From: Haloarcula marismortui ATCC 43049
Lineage (GTDB): Archaea; Halobacteriota; Halobacteria; Halobacteriales; Haloarculaceae
Assembly (NCBI RefSeq): GCF_000011085.1
Contig: NC_006396.1
Span: 620,001-684,000 of the forward strand
DNA length: 64,000 nucleotides
Direction of reading: 5' to 3'
The notes under the pieces: generated by a model
Database searches by the model: none
Told to the model about the DNA's origin: nothing
Seen by the model: the letters and a program-made list of their open reading frames with translations, nothing else
Position numbers and translations under genes: made by a program
In this document: piece after piece, positions 25,184-33,914 of the stretch
How positions within the stretch are numbered: the stretch's first letter is position 1
How the letters are laid out: every line of letters begins with the position of its first letter

Positions 25184-26071
25184 ATGAGTAGCTCCAGACA
25201 CCCGATTGCACTCGACATCGAGCGGCAGGTCGGCCGCGGTGGCCGGTTGCTGGCGACCGTTATGGGTCTGCCGCTCGTCGACGGCATCTTCCCAGTGCTC
25301 GTCCTCGCGGGGGCACTCTCGACCTGGATGGGCGTCCTCGAAGTGGGCTTGCTCGTCTTCGGCGGGTCGGCCACCGTCGCTGTCGTGTTAGCCGAACTCG
25401 AAGGCGGCCCCCGGCAGCAGGCGCGCTCTGTACTCATCATCGGAGCCGTGTTGATGCCGATCGCGCTCGTCGAAGCGGCCCTTGCGCCGACGGTTGCGGG
25501 ACTCGTCGAACTGGGGACCCTCGAACGGTTCGCCGGCCTCGTCATCCTCGCCATCGCAGCACAGACCGCGAGCGCCCGAATCGGCGAGTACCTGCCGCGG
25601 CCAGCCGTCATCGTCGTCCTCGGCCTCCTGGCGAGCCTTGACCCCGCCGGCGCAACGCTGGTCACCGCTATCGAACCCGGTGTCTTGCTCCGCGCGGCCG
25701 CCACCACGGGCGTCGGTATCGGCTTCGCCCTCGCCGTCGCACTGGCGAGCCCGTGGCTGCGTAACGCCGTCGACATCGACCGCTTTCGCTTCGGTAGCGC
25801 TGTCGCGCTCGGCGTCCTCGCCCTTTCGGTCCTCGGCGTGATGCCGACCGACGCGCCCGTGGCGCTGGCCGTGCTCGCTGTCACGGCGCTGCTGTCGTTC
25901 GACCCGGAGAACGCCCGCACGCGTCACACGGAATACCGACCGGACGCCGTGGACCTCACCGCCGCCTTCGCCGACGGCGGCGCGTCCCAGGGCGTTGCCG
26001 CCGACGAGCAGACCGACGAAGGGGCCGCGGTCGAGTACGAACCGGATCAAGAACGCGCCCCGTGGCTGTGA
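25184..26071 (+). CDS. DUF5794-type multi-spanning membrane protein
   Basis: 295 aa, opening MSSSRHPIALDIERQVGRGG and LLATVMGLPLVDGIFPVLVL, which I recognise as the haloarchaeal DUF5794 family. Roughly six to seven hydrophobic segments cover residues 30-245; the final 50 residues form an acidic cytoplasmic tail. No transporter or enzyme motif is apparent. It is followed 41 nt later by the DUF5795 zinc-ribbon gene, a pairing common in haloarchaea, so a shared function is likely but unknown. Confidence 0.75.
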   Translation: MSSSRHPIALDIERQVGRGGRLLATVMGLPLVDGIFPVLVLAGALSTWMGVLEVGLLVFGGSATVAVVLAELEGGPRQQARSVLIIGAVLMPIALVEAALAPTVAGLVELGTLERFAGLVILAIAAQTASARIGEYLPRPAVIVVLGLLASLDPAGATLVTAIEPGVLLRAAATTGVGIGFALAVALASPWLRNAVDIDRFRFGSAVALGVLALSVLGVMPTDAPVALAVLAVTALLSFDPENARTRHTEYRPDAVDLTAAFADGGASQGVAADEQTDEGAAVEYEPDQERAPWL

Positions 26072-26112
26072 CGAGGGAGAACTTTTAGGCCTCCCAGGCC
26101 CGGTCGTCCGGT

Positions 26113-26340
26113 ATGAGCGACAATCGCGTGGTCCAGGGTCGGATGCAAACCCCCGAGAGCCTGGCCGAACTCATCGAAGGAGACGGTGTTATGGACGCAG
26201 AGCCTATCGAAGACGCCGATGACGACTGCCCGGAATGCGGCGAGAACGTCATCTCCGTGGGGTACATGCCCTCTGCGCTAGAATTCGTTACTGGATACAA
26301 GTGCCAGGAATGCGACTGGTCTGACACCGACCGCGACTGA
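26113..26340 (+). CDS. DUF5795-type zinc-ribbon protein
   Basis: 75 aa: MSDNRVVQGRMQTPESLAEL, an acidic middle, then CPECGENV and CQECDWSD separated by a GYMPSALEFVTGYK segment. The four cysteines form a classic zinc ribbon. Probably cotranscribed with the DUF5794 membrane protein. Role unknown. Confidence 0.8.
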   Translation: MSDNRVVQGRMQTPESLAELIEGDGVMDAEPIEDADDDCPECGENVISVGYMPSALEFVTGYKCQECDWSDTDRD

Positions 26341-26394
26341 GCGCCGTCTGCCAATCGAAATCCCTTTAATGCGAGTCGGCTTACGCCGGAGTGC

Positions 26395-26575
26395 GGGGTC
26401 GTGGCCTAGTCCGGGAAGGCGGCTGACTCCAGAGGCCACGCGCCTGGGACGACACTCCAAGGGCTGATATACTGAGCGGCCGGCTGATCACCGGTTCGCG
26501 ACGATGACCCTCTGGAGTTCCGAGGCGCAGGACGGAGATATCAGCCGATCGGGGGTTCAAATCCCTCCGACCCCA
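26395..26575 (+). tRNA. tRNA-Trp (CCA) with a ~107-nt intron
   Basis: The acceptor stem pairs GGGGTCG (26395-26401) with CGACCCC (26568-26574), discriminator A. The anticodon stem GCTGA/TCAGC encloses CTCCAG...A with anticodon CCA at 26429-26431. An intron of about 107 nt (26433-26539) is inserted after position 37, the canonical archaeal site. The T arm is GGGTTCAAATCCC. A CTTTAATG element at 26364-26371 is a well-placed TATA. Intron-exon borders may shift by a base or two depending on the bulge-helix-bulge. Confidence 0.93.
26433..26539 (+). ncRNA. Box C/D guide RNA within the tRNA-Trp intron
   Basis: Two antisense guides to the tRNA itself are readable. GGCTGATAT (26462-26470) is the exact complement of exon positions 26538-26546 and is followed after one base by a CTGA box; the fifth base upstream of the box pairs with U39. 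CCTCTGGAGT (26509-26518) complements 26426-26435 and is followed after one base by CCGA; its fifth base pairs with C34. ACGATGA (26501-26507) is a near-consensus box C/C'. This matches the known haloarchaeal system that directs 2'-O-methylation of C34 and U39. Box assignments are mine. Confidence 0.88.
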
Positions 26576-26950
26576 TTTCCTGCCGCGAGCTACAACGCGA
26601 GCGGCAGAACTGTTGAGAGGGGGATTTGAACCACGCGAGACGAACGAAGTGAGTCTCGCAGTCAGGTGAAAATCCCTCCGACCCCATTTCTCGCGTTTCA
26701 CGCTCCAGAAGTGCCAGCAGAGGCTCTTTTGCTCAAGTCTCTCCGACCACATACCGTTACCCTTTCAGACCGGTCTGTTCGCTGGCTTGCATCACAGTAG
26801 GACGTCGCAACCGGCTATATCTGGCTCTAAACCCATCCTCAGCACTGCCAGAGCATTCTGAAAGCACGGACCTGTAGTCAGTGCCGAGTTGCAGACGCCA
26901 ACACTGCCCAAGTCCAATGAGTTTACTGCATGGCGGCTATCTGCCCACGC
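26576..26950. repeat. tRNA-Trp 3'-end copy and hairpins, otherwise no gene
   Basis: 375 nt with no protein gene. AATCCCTCCGACCCCATTTC from the tRNA end (26560 onward) recurs at 26671-26690, an interval of 111 nt. Between them are a CTGCCGC/GCGGCAG hairpin (26580-26607) and a perfect GCGAGAC/GTCTCGC hairpin (26635-26659). A third, partial copy (CTCCGACC) is at 26741-26748. The right end carries AGTTTACT near 26918, about 30 nt before the carbonic anhydrase ATG, the likely TATA box. Confidence 0.75.
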
Positions 26951-27631
26951 ATGAGTCAGTTATTACGTGATTTACTTGCCGGAAACGCCGACCACGCGGC
27001 GGCGTTCCGGGACCGGTTCGACAGCGTCCAGAACTCACAAACACCCGATGCTGTCACGGTCTGTTGCTCCGACTCGCGGGTGCTGCAGGACCATATGTGG
27101 GGCAACAGCGAGCCGGGACATCTCTTTACCTGTAGCAACATCGGGAACCGAGTTATCCAGCAGACCGCGTCCGGCGAGGCGGTCTCGGGTGACGTGTTGT
27201 ACCCCATCGAGCACACGATGACCGAAACCGCCATCGTCGTCGGCCACACCGGCTGTGGAGCGGTGACGGCGACCTACGACGACCTGACGGACGGCCTCGA
27301 TGAGCCGGCCGGTATCGAGCACTGTCTCGGTGTTCTCAAGCCCCATCTCGAGCCTGCGCTGGAACATCTCCCGGAGGATATCGAGCGGGCGGCAGCCATC
27401 AACCGGCTTGTCGAGTACAATGTCGATAGACAAGTCGAGTTCCTCCGAGACAGCGATGACGTGCCCGACGCCGTCGACGTGTTCGGTGTCGTCTACGACT
27501 TTCAGGACGTGTACGGGGGGCAACGGGGTGAGGTCCACGTAATCAACGTCGACGGCGAAACCGATGTCGACGCGCTCCGGGCAGCCCATCCCGATATCGA
27601 CTCACGGATCAACCGTCTCTGGGAGTACTAA
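26951..27631 (+). CDS. Beta-class carbonic anhydrase
   Basis: 226-aa zinc enzyme interconverting CO2 and bicarbonate in the cytoplasm. Zinc ligands are the Cys in VTVCCSDSRV and the His and Cys in VVGHTGCGAV; the Asp and Arg of the CSDSR dyad are present. The start is at MSQLLRDLLAG; an ATG 21 nt upstream encodes a poor extension. A TATA-like element 30 nt upstream suggests a leaderless transcript. Confidence 0.92.
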   Translation: MSQLLRDLLAGNADHAAAFRDRFDSVQNSQTPDAVTVCCSDSRVLQDHMWGNSEPGHLFTCSNIGNRVIQQTASGEAVSGDVLYPIEHTMTETAIVVGHTGCGAVTATYDDLTDGLDEPAGIEHCLGVLKPHLEPALEHLPEDIERAAAINRLVEYNVDRQVEFLRDSDDVPDAVDVFGVVYDFQDVYGGQRGEVHVINVDGETDVDALRAAHPDIDSRINRLWEY

Positions 27632-27706
27632 CAGGGCGGTGAAGGTGGTGAGTGAGCGTTAAAACCGAGTCTCGGACTATACCGACCACATCAAAACAGG
27701 TTCTTA

Positions 27707-28000
27707 CTATCTGTTCTCTCGCTGTTCGACCTTGTTCAGTTCGATCAGGAGCCGGAAGATCGCTTTGACGAGATTCTGGTCAACGTCGAACTGCTCCGCG
27801 TTGTCGCCGGCGCGGTCCATGACGGCCTGCTCCTGTTGCTCGTCGGTCGTCGGCAACCCCTTCTCGTCTTTGACCTGTGCGATGGTGTCGGCCACGTAGG
27901 TTCGCTGTGCGATCTTCTCAACGATCTCGCGGTCGATTGTCCGGATTTCGTCGCGCAGTTCGTCCAGCGACATATCCTCTGGGTTTGAATTCGTGCTCAT
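27707..28000 (-). CDS. Chorismate mutase (AroQ class)
   Basis: 97-aa all-helical protein, starting MSTNSNPEDMSLDELRDEI. It shows the AroQ pattern: RTIDREIVEKIAQRTYVADTI with Arg and Lys active-site residues, VKDEKGLPTTDEQQEQAVMD, and FRLLIELNKVEQRENR. It converts chorismate to prephenate for Phe and Tyr synthesis. The ATG overlaps the end of the shikimate kinase gene by four bases, giving a coupled shikimate/aromatic unit. Confidence 0.9.
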   Translation of the reverse strand: MSTNSNPEDMSLDELRDEIRTIDREIVEKIAQRTYVADTIAQVKDEKGLPTTDEQQEQAVMDRAGDNAEQFDVDQNLVKAIFRLLIELNKVEQRENR

Positions 28001-28875
28001 ACTGTGTGTGTTCCCTCTGTTTGTGTCGTCGTCAGCCAGGTCGCCCCGGGTCGCTTGTCCCAAGCGTCCTGTACAGCTTCGAGTGCCGCCCGTTCGCCGA
28101 CGGCGGTAAACGACGGCCCCGTTCCGGACAGTGAGACGCCCTCGACGTGCTGGAGTGCGTCGAGAACCGGGTCCGTCTCGAAATCCAGCGCGGCCGAGAA
28201 CGCGAGGCCGTTGACGGTCATGGCCCGCTGGTAGTCGCCATCGAGTGCGAGGTCCTCGACGAGGCGGGCCATCGGTGCGATCTGCCGGCATCGCTCGACA
28301 TCCGCGTCAGCACTGAAAGACTGTTCCGGCGGCGTCCAGACGAGCACATCCCAGTCGATTTCCTCGCGGGCAAGGAGCGCGTCGTCCTCGTTGTCGGTGA
28401 CGGTGACGCCGCCGAGCATCGACGCCGACGCGTCGTCGAAGGCCCCGGTGACGGTGACACCCACGTCGCGGGCGGCCATGACGCCGAGACGGGCCATGTC
28501 CTCGCGGCTCATCCGCTCGGTCGCGTCAAGCGCGTCGAGCGTCGCCATGACAGTCGCGTTTGCGGCCGCACTGGAGCTTTTGAGCCCCGACGCCATCGGG
28601 ACCTCGCTCTCGGTGCGGACGGTCCCGCCGGAGACTGCCGGGACACCCACGTTCTGTGGGCCGCCGTGGGCGTCGATGACGTACTCGACACAGCGTTCGA
28701 TGAGCCGCGTGTCGGCGTCCGGCGCACCGTCCACCTCACCGGTGACGCCGTCGGTCTCGGTCGAGAGCGTGACGGTCGCTGTCGTGTACTCGTCGATAGC
28801 AAACGCCGCGCCGCGGCCGGTCGCGAGCGCGTTGAGGACCGTCCCTGCTGCGGGCGCTGCTGCCTTCCCTTCCAT
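27997..28875 (-). CDS. Archaeal shikimate kinase (GHMP family)
   Basis: 292-aa kinase phosphorylating shikimate at the 3-hydroxyl, replacing the bacterial P-loop enzyme. GHMP features: EGKAAAPAAGTVLNALATGR, the ATP loop EVPMASGLKSSSAAANAT, and the C-terminal GVSLSGTGPSFTAVG. I set the start at MEGKAAAPAAG, the usual N terminus, rather than the longer frame upstream. It precedes chorismate mutase with an ATGA overlap. Confidence 0.93.
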   Translation of the reverse strand: MEGKAAAPAAGTVLNALATGRGAAFAIDEYTTATVTLSTETDGVTGEVDGAPDADTRLIERCVEYVIDAHGGPQNVGVPAVSGGTVRTESEVPMASGLKSSSAAANATVMATLDALDATERMSREDMARLGVMAARDVGVTVTGAFDDASASMLGGVTVTDNEDDALLAREEIDWDVLVWTPPEQSFSADADVERCRQIAPMARLVEDLALDGDYQRAMTVNGLAFSAALDFETDPVLDALQHVEGVSLSGTGPSFTAVGERAALEAVQDAWDKRPGATWLTTTQTEGTHTV

Positions 28876-29003
28876 CGACGTGTACTCCCACACGGACCTA
28901 TTTACTAACTGCGATACCCCTGTAGCGGTCATATTGACCGCAGCAGCCGATGTGGTTCTGTCTAGTAATGCGATACACCGGCGTCCGGCTGCAGTACCCC
29001 GTC

Positions 29004-29138
29004 TTAGGCTGGGAACAGGAGATACGGCAGAATAAACAGCAACAGGAACATGAATAGGAGGATGATGCCATAGCCGGCCAGCGTCCCGGCGGCCGTCAGC
29101 CACGCTGGATGGTCGAACTGCTCGGTGAGAGTTGCCAT
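29004..29138 (-). CDS. 44-residue single-TM protein
   Basis: Small frame MATLTEQFDHPAWLTAAGTL followed by one strongly hydrophobic helix rich in Leu and Phe (GIILLFMFLLLFILPYLLFP). The hydrophobic profile and frame integrity support a real membrane miniprotein. It lies between shikimate kinase and the TrkA gene, in opposite orientation to the latter, with 124 nt between their starts. Function unknown. Confidence 0.55.
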   Translation of the reverse strand: MATLTEQFDHPAWLTAAGTLAGYGIILLFMFLLLFILPYLLFPA

Positions 29139-29262
29139 ACCGTGGGATTCAGTCGGGGACAGTATAGTGGTTTGGGAGCGGGACTGCCCCGAATTACCGC
29201 AATGGCCTCCCTGTGACTGGGAACGGTAGGCTTTCAACCATCGGTTCAGTACACTGGCAAAA

Positions 29263-29946
29263 ATGTATATTGTCATCGTTGGTGCCGGTGATATCGGGTC
29301 GCCGTTGCTTGAGATTGCGACAGCAGGGGGCAACGAGGTCGTCGTTATCGAACGCGACGCGGAACGAGCGGAACGCGCGTCGAGACAGTACGACTGTCTC
29401 GTTATCAACGACGACGCGACGGTGAAGGATACGCTAGAGGACGCCGGTGCAGACCGTGCCGACGCGCTCATCTCGACAACCGATCAGGACGCGACCAACA
29501 TCATGGTCTGTCTGCTGGCACAGGAACTCGAAGTGCCGGACATCGTCTCAGTTGTCCACAATCCCGAGCACATGAACGTGTTCCGCCAGATCGGCGTCAA
29601 CACGATGCAGAACCCACAGCGGCTCATCGCCGAGTATCTCTATCGGGCCGTCAAACGGCCGTCTATCGTTGACTTCATGCGCATTGGCGATCACGCGGAA
29701 GTGTTCGAAATAACGGTCACCCCAGGTGCTCCGATTGCTGGCAAGACGCTACAGGAAGCCAACTCGGAGGGCCTCATCGGTGGCCAGACGCTCATCGTAG
29801 CTATCGAGCGTAATGGCGATGGTGACCCAATAACGCCCCGCGGCGATACGCGTATCGAGGCGGACGACCTCCTCACGGTCTACTCGGGAGAGGGTGCGAC
29901 GCCGGAGGTGACCGACATCTTTGGTCACTCCGAGGACCACAACTGA
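29263..29946 (+). CDS. trkA: TrkA-type K+ channel regulatory subunit
   Basis: 227-aa cytoplasmic RCK protein with an N-terminal Rossmann fold (YIVIVGAGDIGSPLLEIATA, then the acidic NAD-binding VVVIERDAERAERA) and a C-terminal TrkA-C domain from about residue 140 (FEITVTPGAPIAGKTLQEAN). It gates a TrkH pore in response to NAD(H) or ATP. It directly precedes trkH with one intervening base pair (TGATATG), so the pair is an operon. Potassium uptake is central to haloarchaeal salt-in osmoadaptation. Confidence 0.92.
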   Translation: MYIVIVGAGDIGSPLLEIATAGGNEVVVIERDAERAERASRQYDCLVINDDATVKDTLEDAGADRADALISTTDQDATNIMVCLLAQELEVPDIVSVVHNPEHMNVFRQIGVNTMQNPQRLIAEYLYRAVKRPSIVDFMRIGDHAEVFEITVTPGAPIAGKTLQEANSEGLIGGQTLIVAIERNGDGDPITPRGDTRIEADDLLTVYSGEGATPEVTDIFGHSEDHN

Positions 29947-29947
29947 T

Positions 29948-31642
29948 ATGTCACGACGGAACGGCGGGCTGTTCCCGACAGACCTGCAGACAATCGCCCG
30001 CGATATCGGGTCCCTCCTGCTGATGGAGGCCGGGTTGATGACGATTACAGCCGCGGTTGCGCTGGGCTTTCAAGAGTTCTACGCCGCGTTTGGGTTCTTT
30101 ACCGCGGCCGGGATGACCGCTGGCGTCGGCGGTCTCGCGAACCGCGGGTTCTCCGATGCTCCAGCCCCACAGATGAAACACGGCATGGTCATCGCCGCCG
30201 GCGGGTGGCTGCTGGTCGCCGCGTTCGGCTCGTTGCCGTTCCTGTTGACCGCGTGGTTCACGCCTCCTGCTGTCATGGATACGTTCGTTCCGGTCGGAAC
30301 GGACACGAGTACGTGGGCGCCGATCAGGGTCGGCGGAACGACGACGCTTTCCAGTCTGGCGTACTTCCGGAATCCGCTCCATGCCTTTTTCGAGAGCATG
30401 AGCGGATGGACCGGGAGCGGCCTGACGATGGCGATTCACGAGCCCTCGCTCCCCCGCGCAGTCCAGTGGTGGCGGTCGTTCATCCAGTACGTCGGCGGCG
30501 TCGGCGTCATCGTCCTGACCGTGTCTATCCTTTCACGACCCGGCAGCGGTAGTTACGCCCTTTACCAGAGCGAGGCCCGAGAGGAAAAGATCCATCCAAG
30601 CGTCGTCTCTACCGTCCGAACGGTCTGGAAACTCGTTGTCGGCTACACAGTCCTTTCGTTCGCGCTGCTGTTCGGTGCTATCCTCGCCAGCGACAGCGAG
30701 TACGCGGAGTCGCTGCCGCTGTGGGAGGTCGCCTGGCAGGCACTCAACCATGCCATGACTGGGCTCACGACCGGCGGGTTCTCGGTCACTGACAACTCGA
30801 TTGCAACGTACAACTCGCCGCTTGTCGAGACCGTCCTGTTGCCGATTATGATTCTCGGTGCGATTGCGTTCCCGGTCCACTACGTCGTCTTACACGACAG
30901 GCAGGTTCGTGAACTGGTGACGGACCTGCAGACCCGCTGGCTGTTTATCCTGCTCACGGTCGGCGTCGTTGGTCTCTCAGTACAAAACGCGTGGTCCGTT
31001 CCTGCGACGACTGAGGCGTTTGCCACCCAGTCGTTCCTGCCGGTTTCCGTGCCGATGCTCAACGCCGCACAGCTCGATGCGGTCCGGGACTCGACGTTCC
31101 AGTGGGTCAGCGCCCTCAGCTGTACCGGCTTCCAGTCGGCACCAATCGGTCGCTGGCTCGCCGGCGGCAAGGTACTCGTGGCCGGTGCGATGGTGCTTGG
31201 CGGCGCTGCGGGGTCCACTGTCGGAGGCATCAAAATCATCCGGGGCTACACCATCGTTCGCGGCATCATCTGGCAGTTCTCGCGGGTGTTCCTCCCGACA
31301 AACGCGGTGATTACGGCCCGTATTGGCAACCGGACGCTCGACCGTGAGTCGATGGAGCGGGAGTTCAGCGAAGCGGCCATCGTCACGCTGCTGTGGCTCA
31401 TCATTCTCATCATCAGCAGCGTCGTCCTCACCAACGTCGCAGGACCAGCGTTCGGCTACGCCGATGCCCTGTTCGAAGTCGCCAGCGCGCAGGGGAACGT
31501 CGGCCTTTCATCGGGCATCACCGGCCCGTCGATGCCCGCGATTGCGGAGGGGATGTTCGTGTTGAATATGTGGGTCGGCCGACTGGAGATTATCCCGATA
31601 CTCGTGTTCATCCGAGCCGGGCTGTACGGGCTCGACCCGTAG
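29948..31642 (+). CDS. trkH: TrkH-family potassium uptake pore, copy 1
   Basis: 564-aa membrane protein with about ten or more hydrophobic segments and the four pore-loop repeats of the Trk/Ktr family: FESMSGWTGSGLTM, MTGLTTGGFSVTDNS, SALSCTGFQSAPIG and SAQGNVGLSSGIT. Gly in each P-loop provides the K+ filter. GGAAGSTVGGIKIIRG is the conserved cytoplasmic segment. The start MSRRNGG is one base after trkA. Works with TrkA at the cytoplasmic membrane. Confidence 0.92.
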   Translation: MSRRNGGLFPTDLQTIARDIGSLLLMEAGLMTITAAVALGFQEFYAAFGFFTAAGMTAGVGGLANRGFSDAPAPQMKHGMVIAAGGWLLVAAFGSLPFLLTAWFTPPAVMDTFVPVGTDTSTWAPIRVGGTTTLSSLAYFRNPLHAFFESMSGWTGSGLTMAIHEPSLPRAVQWWRSFIQYVGGVGVIVLTVSILSRPGSGSYALYQSEAREEKIHPSVVSTVRTVWKLVVGYTVLSFALLFGAILASDSEYAESLPLWEVAWQALNHAMTGLTTGGFSVTDNSIATYNSPLVETVLLPIMILGAIAFPVHYVVLHDRQVRELVTDLQTRWLFILLTVGVVGLSVQNAWSVPATTEAFATQSFLPVSVPMLNAAQLDAVRDSTFQWVSALSCTGFQSAPIGRWLAGGKVLVAGAMVLGGAAGSTVGGIKIIRGYTIVRGIIWQFSRVFLPTNAVITARIGNRTLDRESMEREFSEAAIVTLLWLIILIISSVVLTNVAGPAFGYADALFEVASAQGNVGLSSGITGPSMPAIAEGMFVLNMWVGRLEIIPILVFIRAGLYGLDP

Positions 31643-31665
31643 CTGAGCGGTCGCCTCGCAGTCTT

Positions 31666-32022
31666 TCACTCTTCATCAGGGTAGACTTCGCCGAGGAACA
31701 TCCAGTGGACTTTCGTACCGCCCTCGGGTCTGGTCTCCTCCTTGACGTGGTAGAGATACGGACCGTGTGGGCAGTCACCACAGTCTTCAGCACAGGTCGT
31801 CCGCTTCACCACCTCGGTGTAGCCGTCGCGTTTGGTCGCACGAAGGATTTCCTCGTTGGGGCCCGGCTCTACCGGTGAGGCCGTCTCGTCGTGGAATTGT
31901 AACAGCTCCTGCGCATAGATGATCGTATTGCGGAGTTCATCAGGCGTCAACTGTGGCAGTTCCGCTGCTACTTCATCCGGGAGCCCCTCAGGCGGTGTCG
32001 GCTCGTTTTCATGACTAGACAT
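31666..32022 (-). CDS. Small cysteine-containing conserved protein (DUF6788-like)
   Basis: 118 aa starting MSSHENEPTPPEGLPDEV. The N-terminal half is an acidic helix-rich region; the C-terminal half has TTCAEDCGDCPHGPYLYHVK and KVHWMFLGEV, a short metal-knuckle pattern resembling DUF6788, in which a CG-x-CxxGxxHGPY motif occurs. Function unknown. It lies between two trkH genes and convergent with trkH copy 1. Confidence 0.65.
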   Translation of the reverse strand: MSSHENEPTPPEGLPDEVAAELPQLTPDELRNTIIYAQELLQFHDETASPVEPGPNEEILRATKRDGYTEVVKRTTCAEDCGDCPHGPYLYHVKEETRPEGGTKVHWMFLGEVYPDEE

Positions 32023-32095
32023 ACTCACATCTCTATCTGGGAGGAATATAACTGAACTGGCAGCTACAAACAACGGCAGAAGGTGTTTCCCGGAC

Positions 32096-33634
32096 TCACT
32101 CGTTCCAGAACGCACCCGTGAATAGCACGAACACCGGGATTATCTCCAGTCGACCGATCCACATCAGGAATATCATCAGCAGTTTGCTGGTTTCCGGGAA
32201 GAGTTCGTAGGTCCCGAACGGCCCCAGAAACCCGAACCCGGGGCCGATATTCCCGATAGTCGCAAGACTTGCGCTGATGGCCTCGAAGACAGTTAGTTCG
32301 AGTCCGACACGGCCCGCATCAAGGAGGAGAAACACCGTCGCGATGCCGAACGTGAGCAGGTACAAAAGCGTGAATCCGTATATCGCGTTGATAACGTCCT
32401 CATCGATAACCTGCCCGCCGAGCCGAACTGGTCTGACGGCACTGGGATGGGCAGTCGTGAACAGTTGCCGTCGGATGCTCTTGAGGACGACGAGCCAGCG
32501 AACGATCTTGACACCGCCACCGGTCGACCCTGCGGAGCCGCCGATGAACATCGCGAACAACAGGACTCCCTGTGCGGTGTTGCCCCACTCAGCGAAGTTA
32601 CTCGTCGCGTACCCGGTCGAGTTCAGCAGCGAGGCGACCTGGAATGTGGCTTGCCTGAGCGAGTTCTCCAGCGCACCCTGCGTGATGCCACCGAGTTCGA
32701 GCGGCGGTGCGGACCCGGTAAACAGCAGGCCCCAGAGGATGACGGCCACGCCGGCGTTTGCACCGAGGTACGCCTGGAGTTCACGGTCCTGGAGGAAGGC
32801 GGCATACTCGTCCTGCAACAGGAGGTAAAACAACGCGAAGTTCATCCCGGCAATGAGCATGAACGGGATGACGGCCCACTGGACGGCCGGTGAGAAGTAG
32901 GCGATGCTCTCAGCCTGTGGCGAGAAGCCGCCGGTCGGCAGCGTTGTGAACCCGTGGGCAACGGCGTTGTAAGCGTCCATATTCGGTGCGTAGCCTGTGT
33001 AATGGAGGCCAAGCAGAATGAGGATATACAGAACGGTAAAGCCCAGATAGAACAGCCAGAGGAGTCGGGCAGTCTCGGCTATCTTCGGCGTCAGTTTCTG
33101 CAGTTCGGGGCCGGGTGCCTCCGATTCGATCAACTGTGCCCCGTTGACGGCTGCCTCTGGGAGAATGGCGACCATCAGGACGATGATACCCATCCCGCCG
33201 AGCCACTGGGTGAGCTGTCGCCACATCAGCAGCGCGTGAGAGTGGCGAGCAAACGATATTTCATCGGTAGCAGTCGCGCCAGTGGTTGTAAACCCGGACA
33301 TCGACTCGAACAGTGCGTTCACAGGCTCACCGAGCGCTGATTCGGTCCCGTACCCGGCGATAACGTAGGGAATCGCACCGATGACTGCGACAGCCCCCCA
33401 CGAGAGCCCGACGAACAGCAGCGCTTCGCGTGGCCCGAGTTCGTGGCTATCGCTGACTTGCTCCAGTGCAAGGCCGACCACGATGGCAATTGCGATAGAA
33501 ATCAGGAACACGACGGTATCTTCTCCGTACACGAAACTGATTCCCAGCGGGACCAGCATTGCCACAGCGAGATACTTGGTTACAGTGCCGGTCAGGGCGA
33601 CGCTCTGTCGCCAGTCGACGCGAACCGACATCAC
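32096..33634 (-). CDS. trkH: TrkH-family potassium uptake pore, copy 2
   Basis: 512-aa Trk pore protein on the opposite strand to copy 1. P-loops read SMSGFTTTGATAT, FTTLPTGGFSPQAES, LLNSTGYATSNFAE and SLATIGNIGPGFG; GGSAGSTGGGVKIVRWLV matches the cytoplasmic repeat. It is closer in style to bacterial TrkH than copy 1. Two consecutive ATGs occur at the start. It has no adjacent TrkA on its own strand and may share the regulator at 29263. Confidence 0.9.
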   Translation of the reverse strand: MMSVRVDWRQSVALTGTVTKYLAVAMLVPLGISFVYGEDTVVFLISIAIAIVVGLALEQVSDSHELGPREALLFVGLSWGAVAVIGAIPYVIAGYGTESALGEPVNALFESMSGFTTTGATATDEISFARHSHALLMWRQLTQWLGGMGIIVLMVAILPEAAVNGAQLIESEAPGPELQKLTPKIAETARLLWLFYLGFTVLYILILLGLHYTGYAPNMDAYNAVAHGFTTLPTGGFSPQAESIAYFSPAVQWAVIPFMLIAGMNFALFYLLLQDEYAAFLQDRELQAYLGANAGVAVILWGLLFTGSAPPLELGGITQGALENSLRQATFQVASLLNSTGYATSNFAEWGNTAQGVLLFAMFIGGSAGSTGGGVKIVRWLVVLKSIRRQLFTTAHPSAVRPVRLGGQVIDEDVINAIYGFTLLYLLTFGIATVFLLLDAGRVGLELTVFEAISASLATIGNIGPGFGFLGPFGTYELFPETSKLLMIFLMWIGRLEIIPVFVLFTGAFWNE

Positions 33635-33914
33635 TGAACACCGACCATTACCTGACGCTCACACTCCCGATATGAAAAAGCCCCACGTTCCAACAGCGCT
33701 GCTTCCGGCGGAAATGCCCGAAGCAGCGTTGCTGTGGGATTGTGCCCCCACGCCGGGATACCAACATGTACACACCACGGCCTTCCTGGTACTGGTGTAG
33801 CGGTTCCGGCGATACCCGATATATTTTCCGAATCAGGATGTATACGTTTAAATTAGATTCGGATATGCGAATTGTGTGGATACATTCTTACCTATCCATA
33901 TGCTTCTTCAGTGT

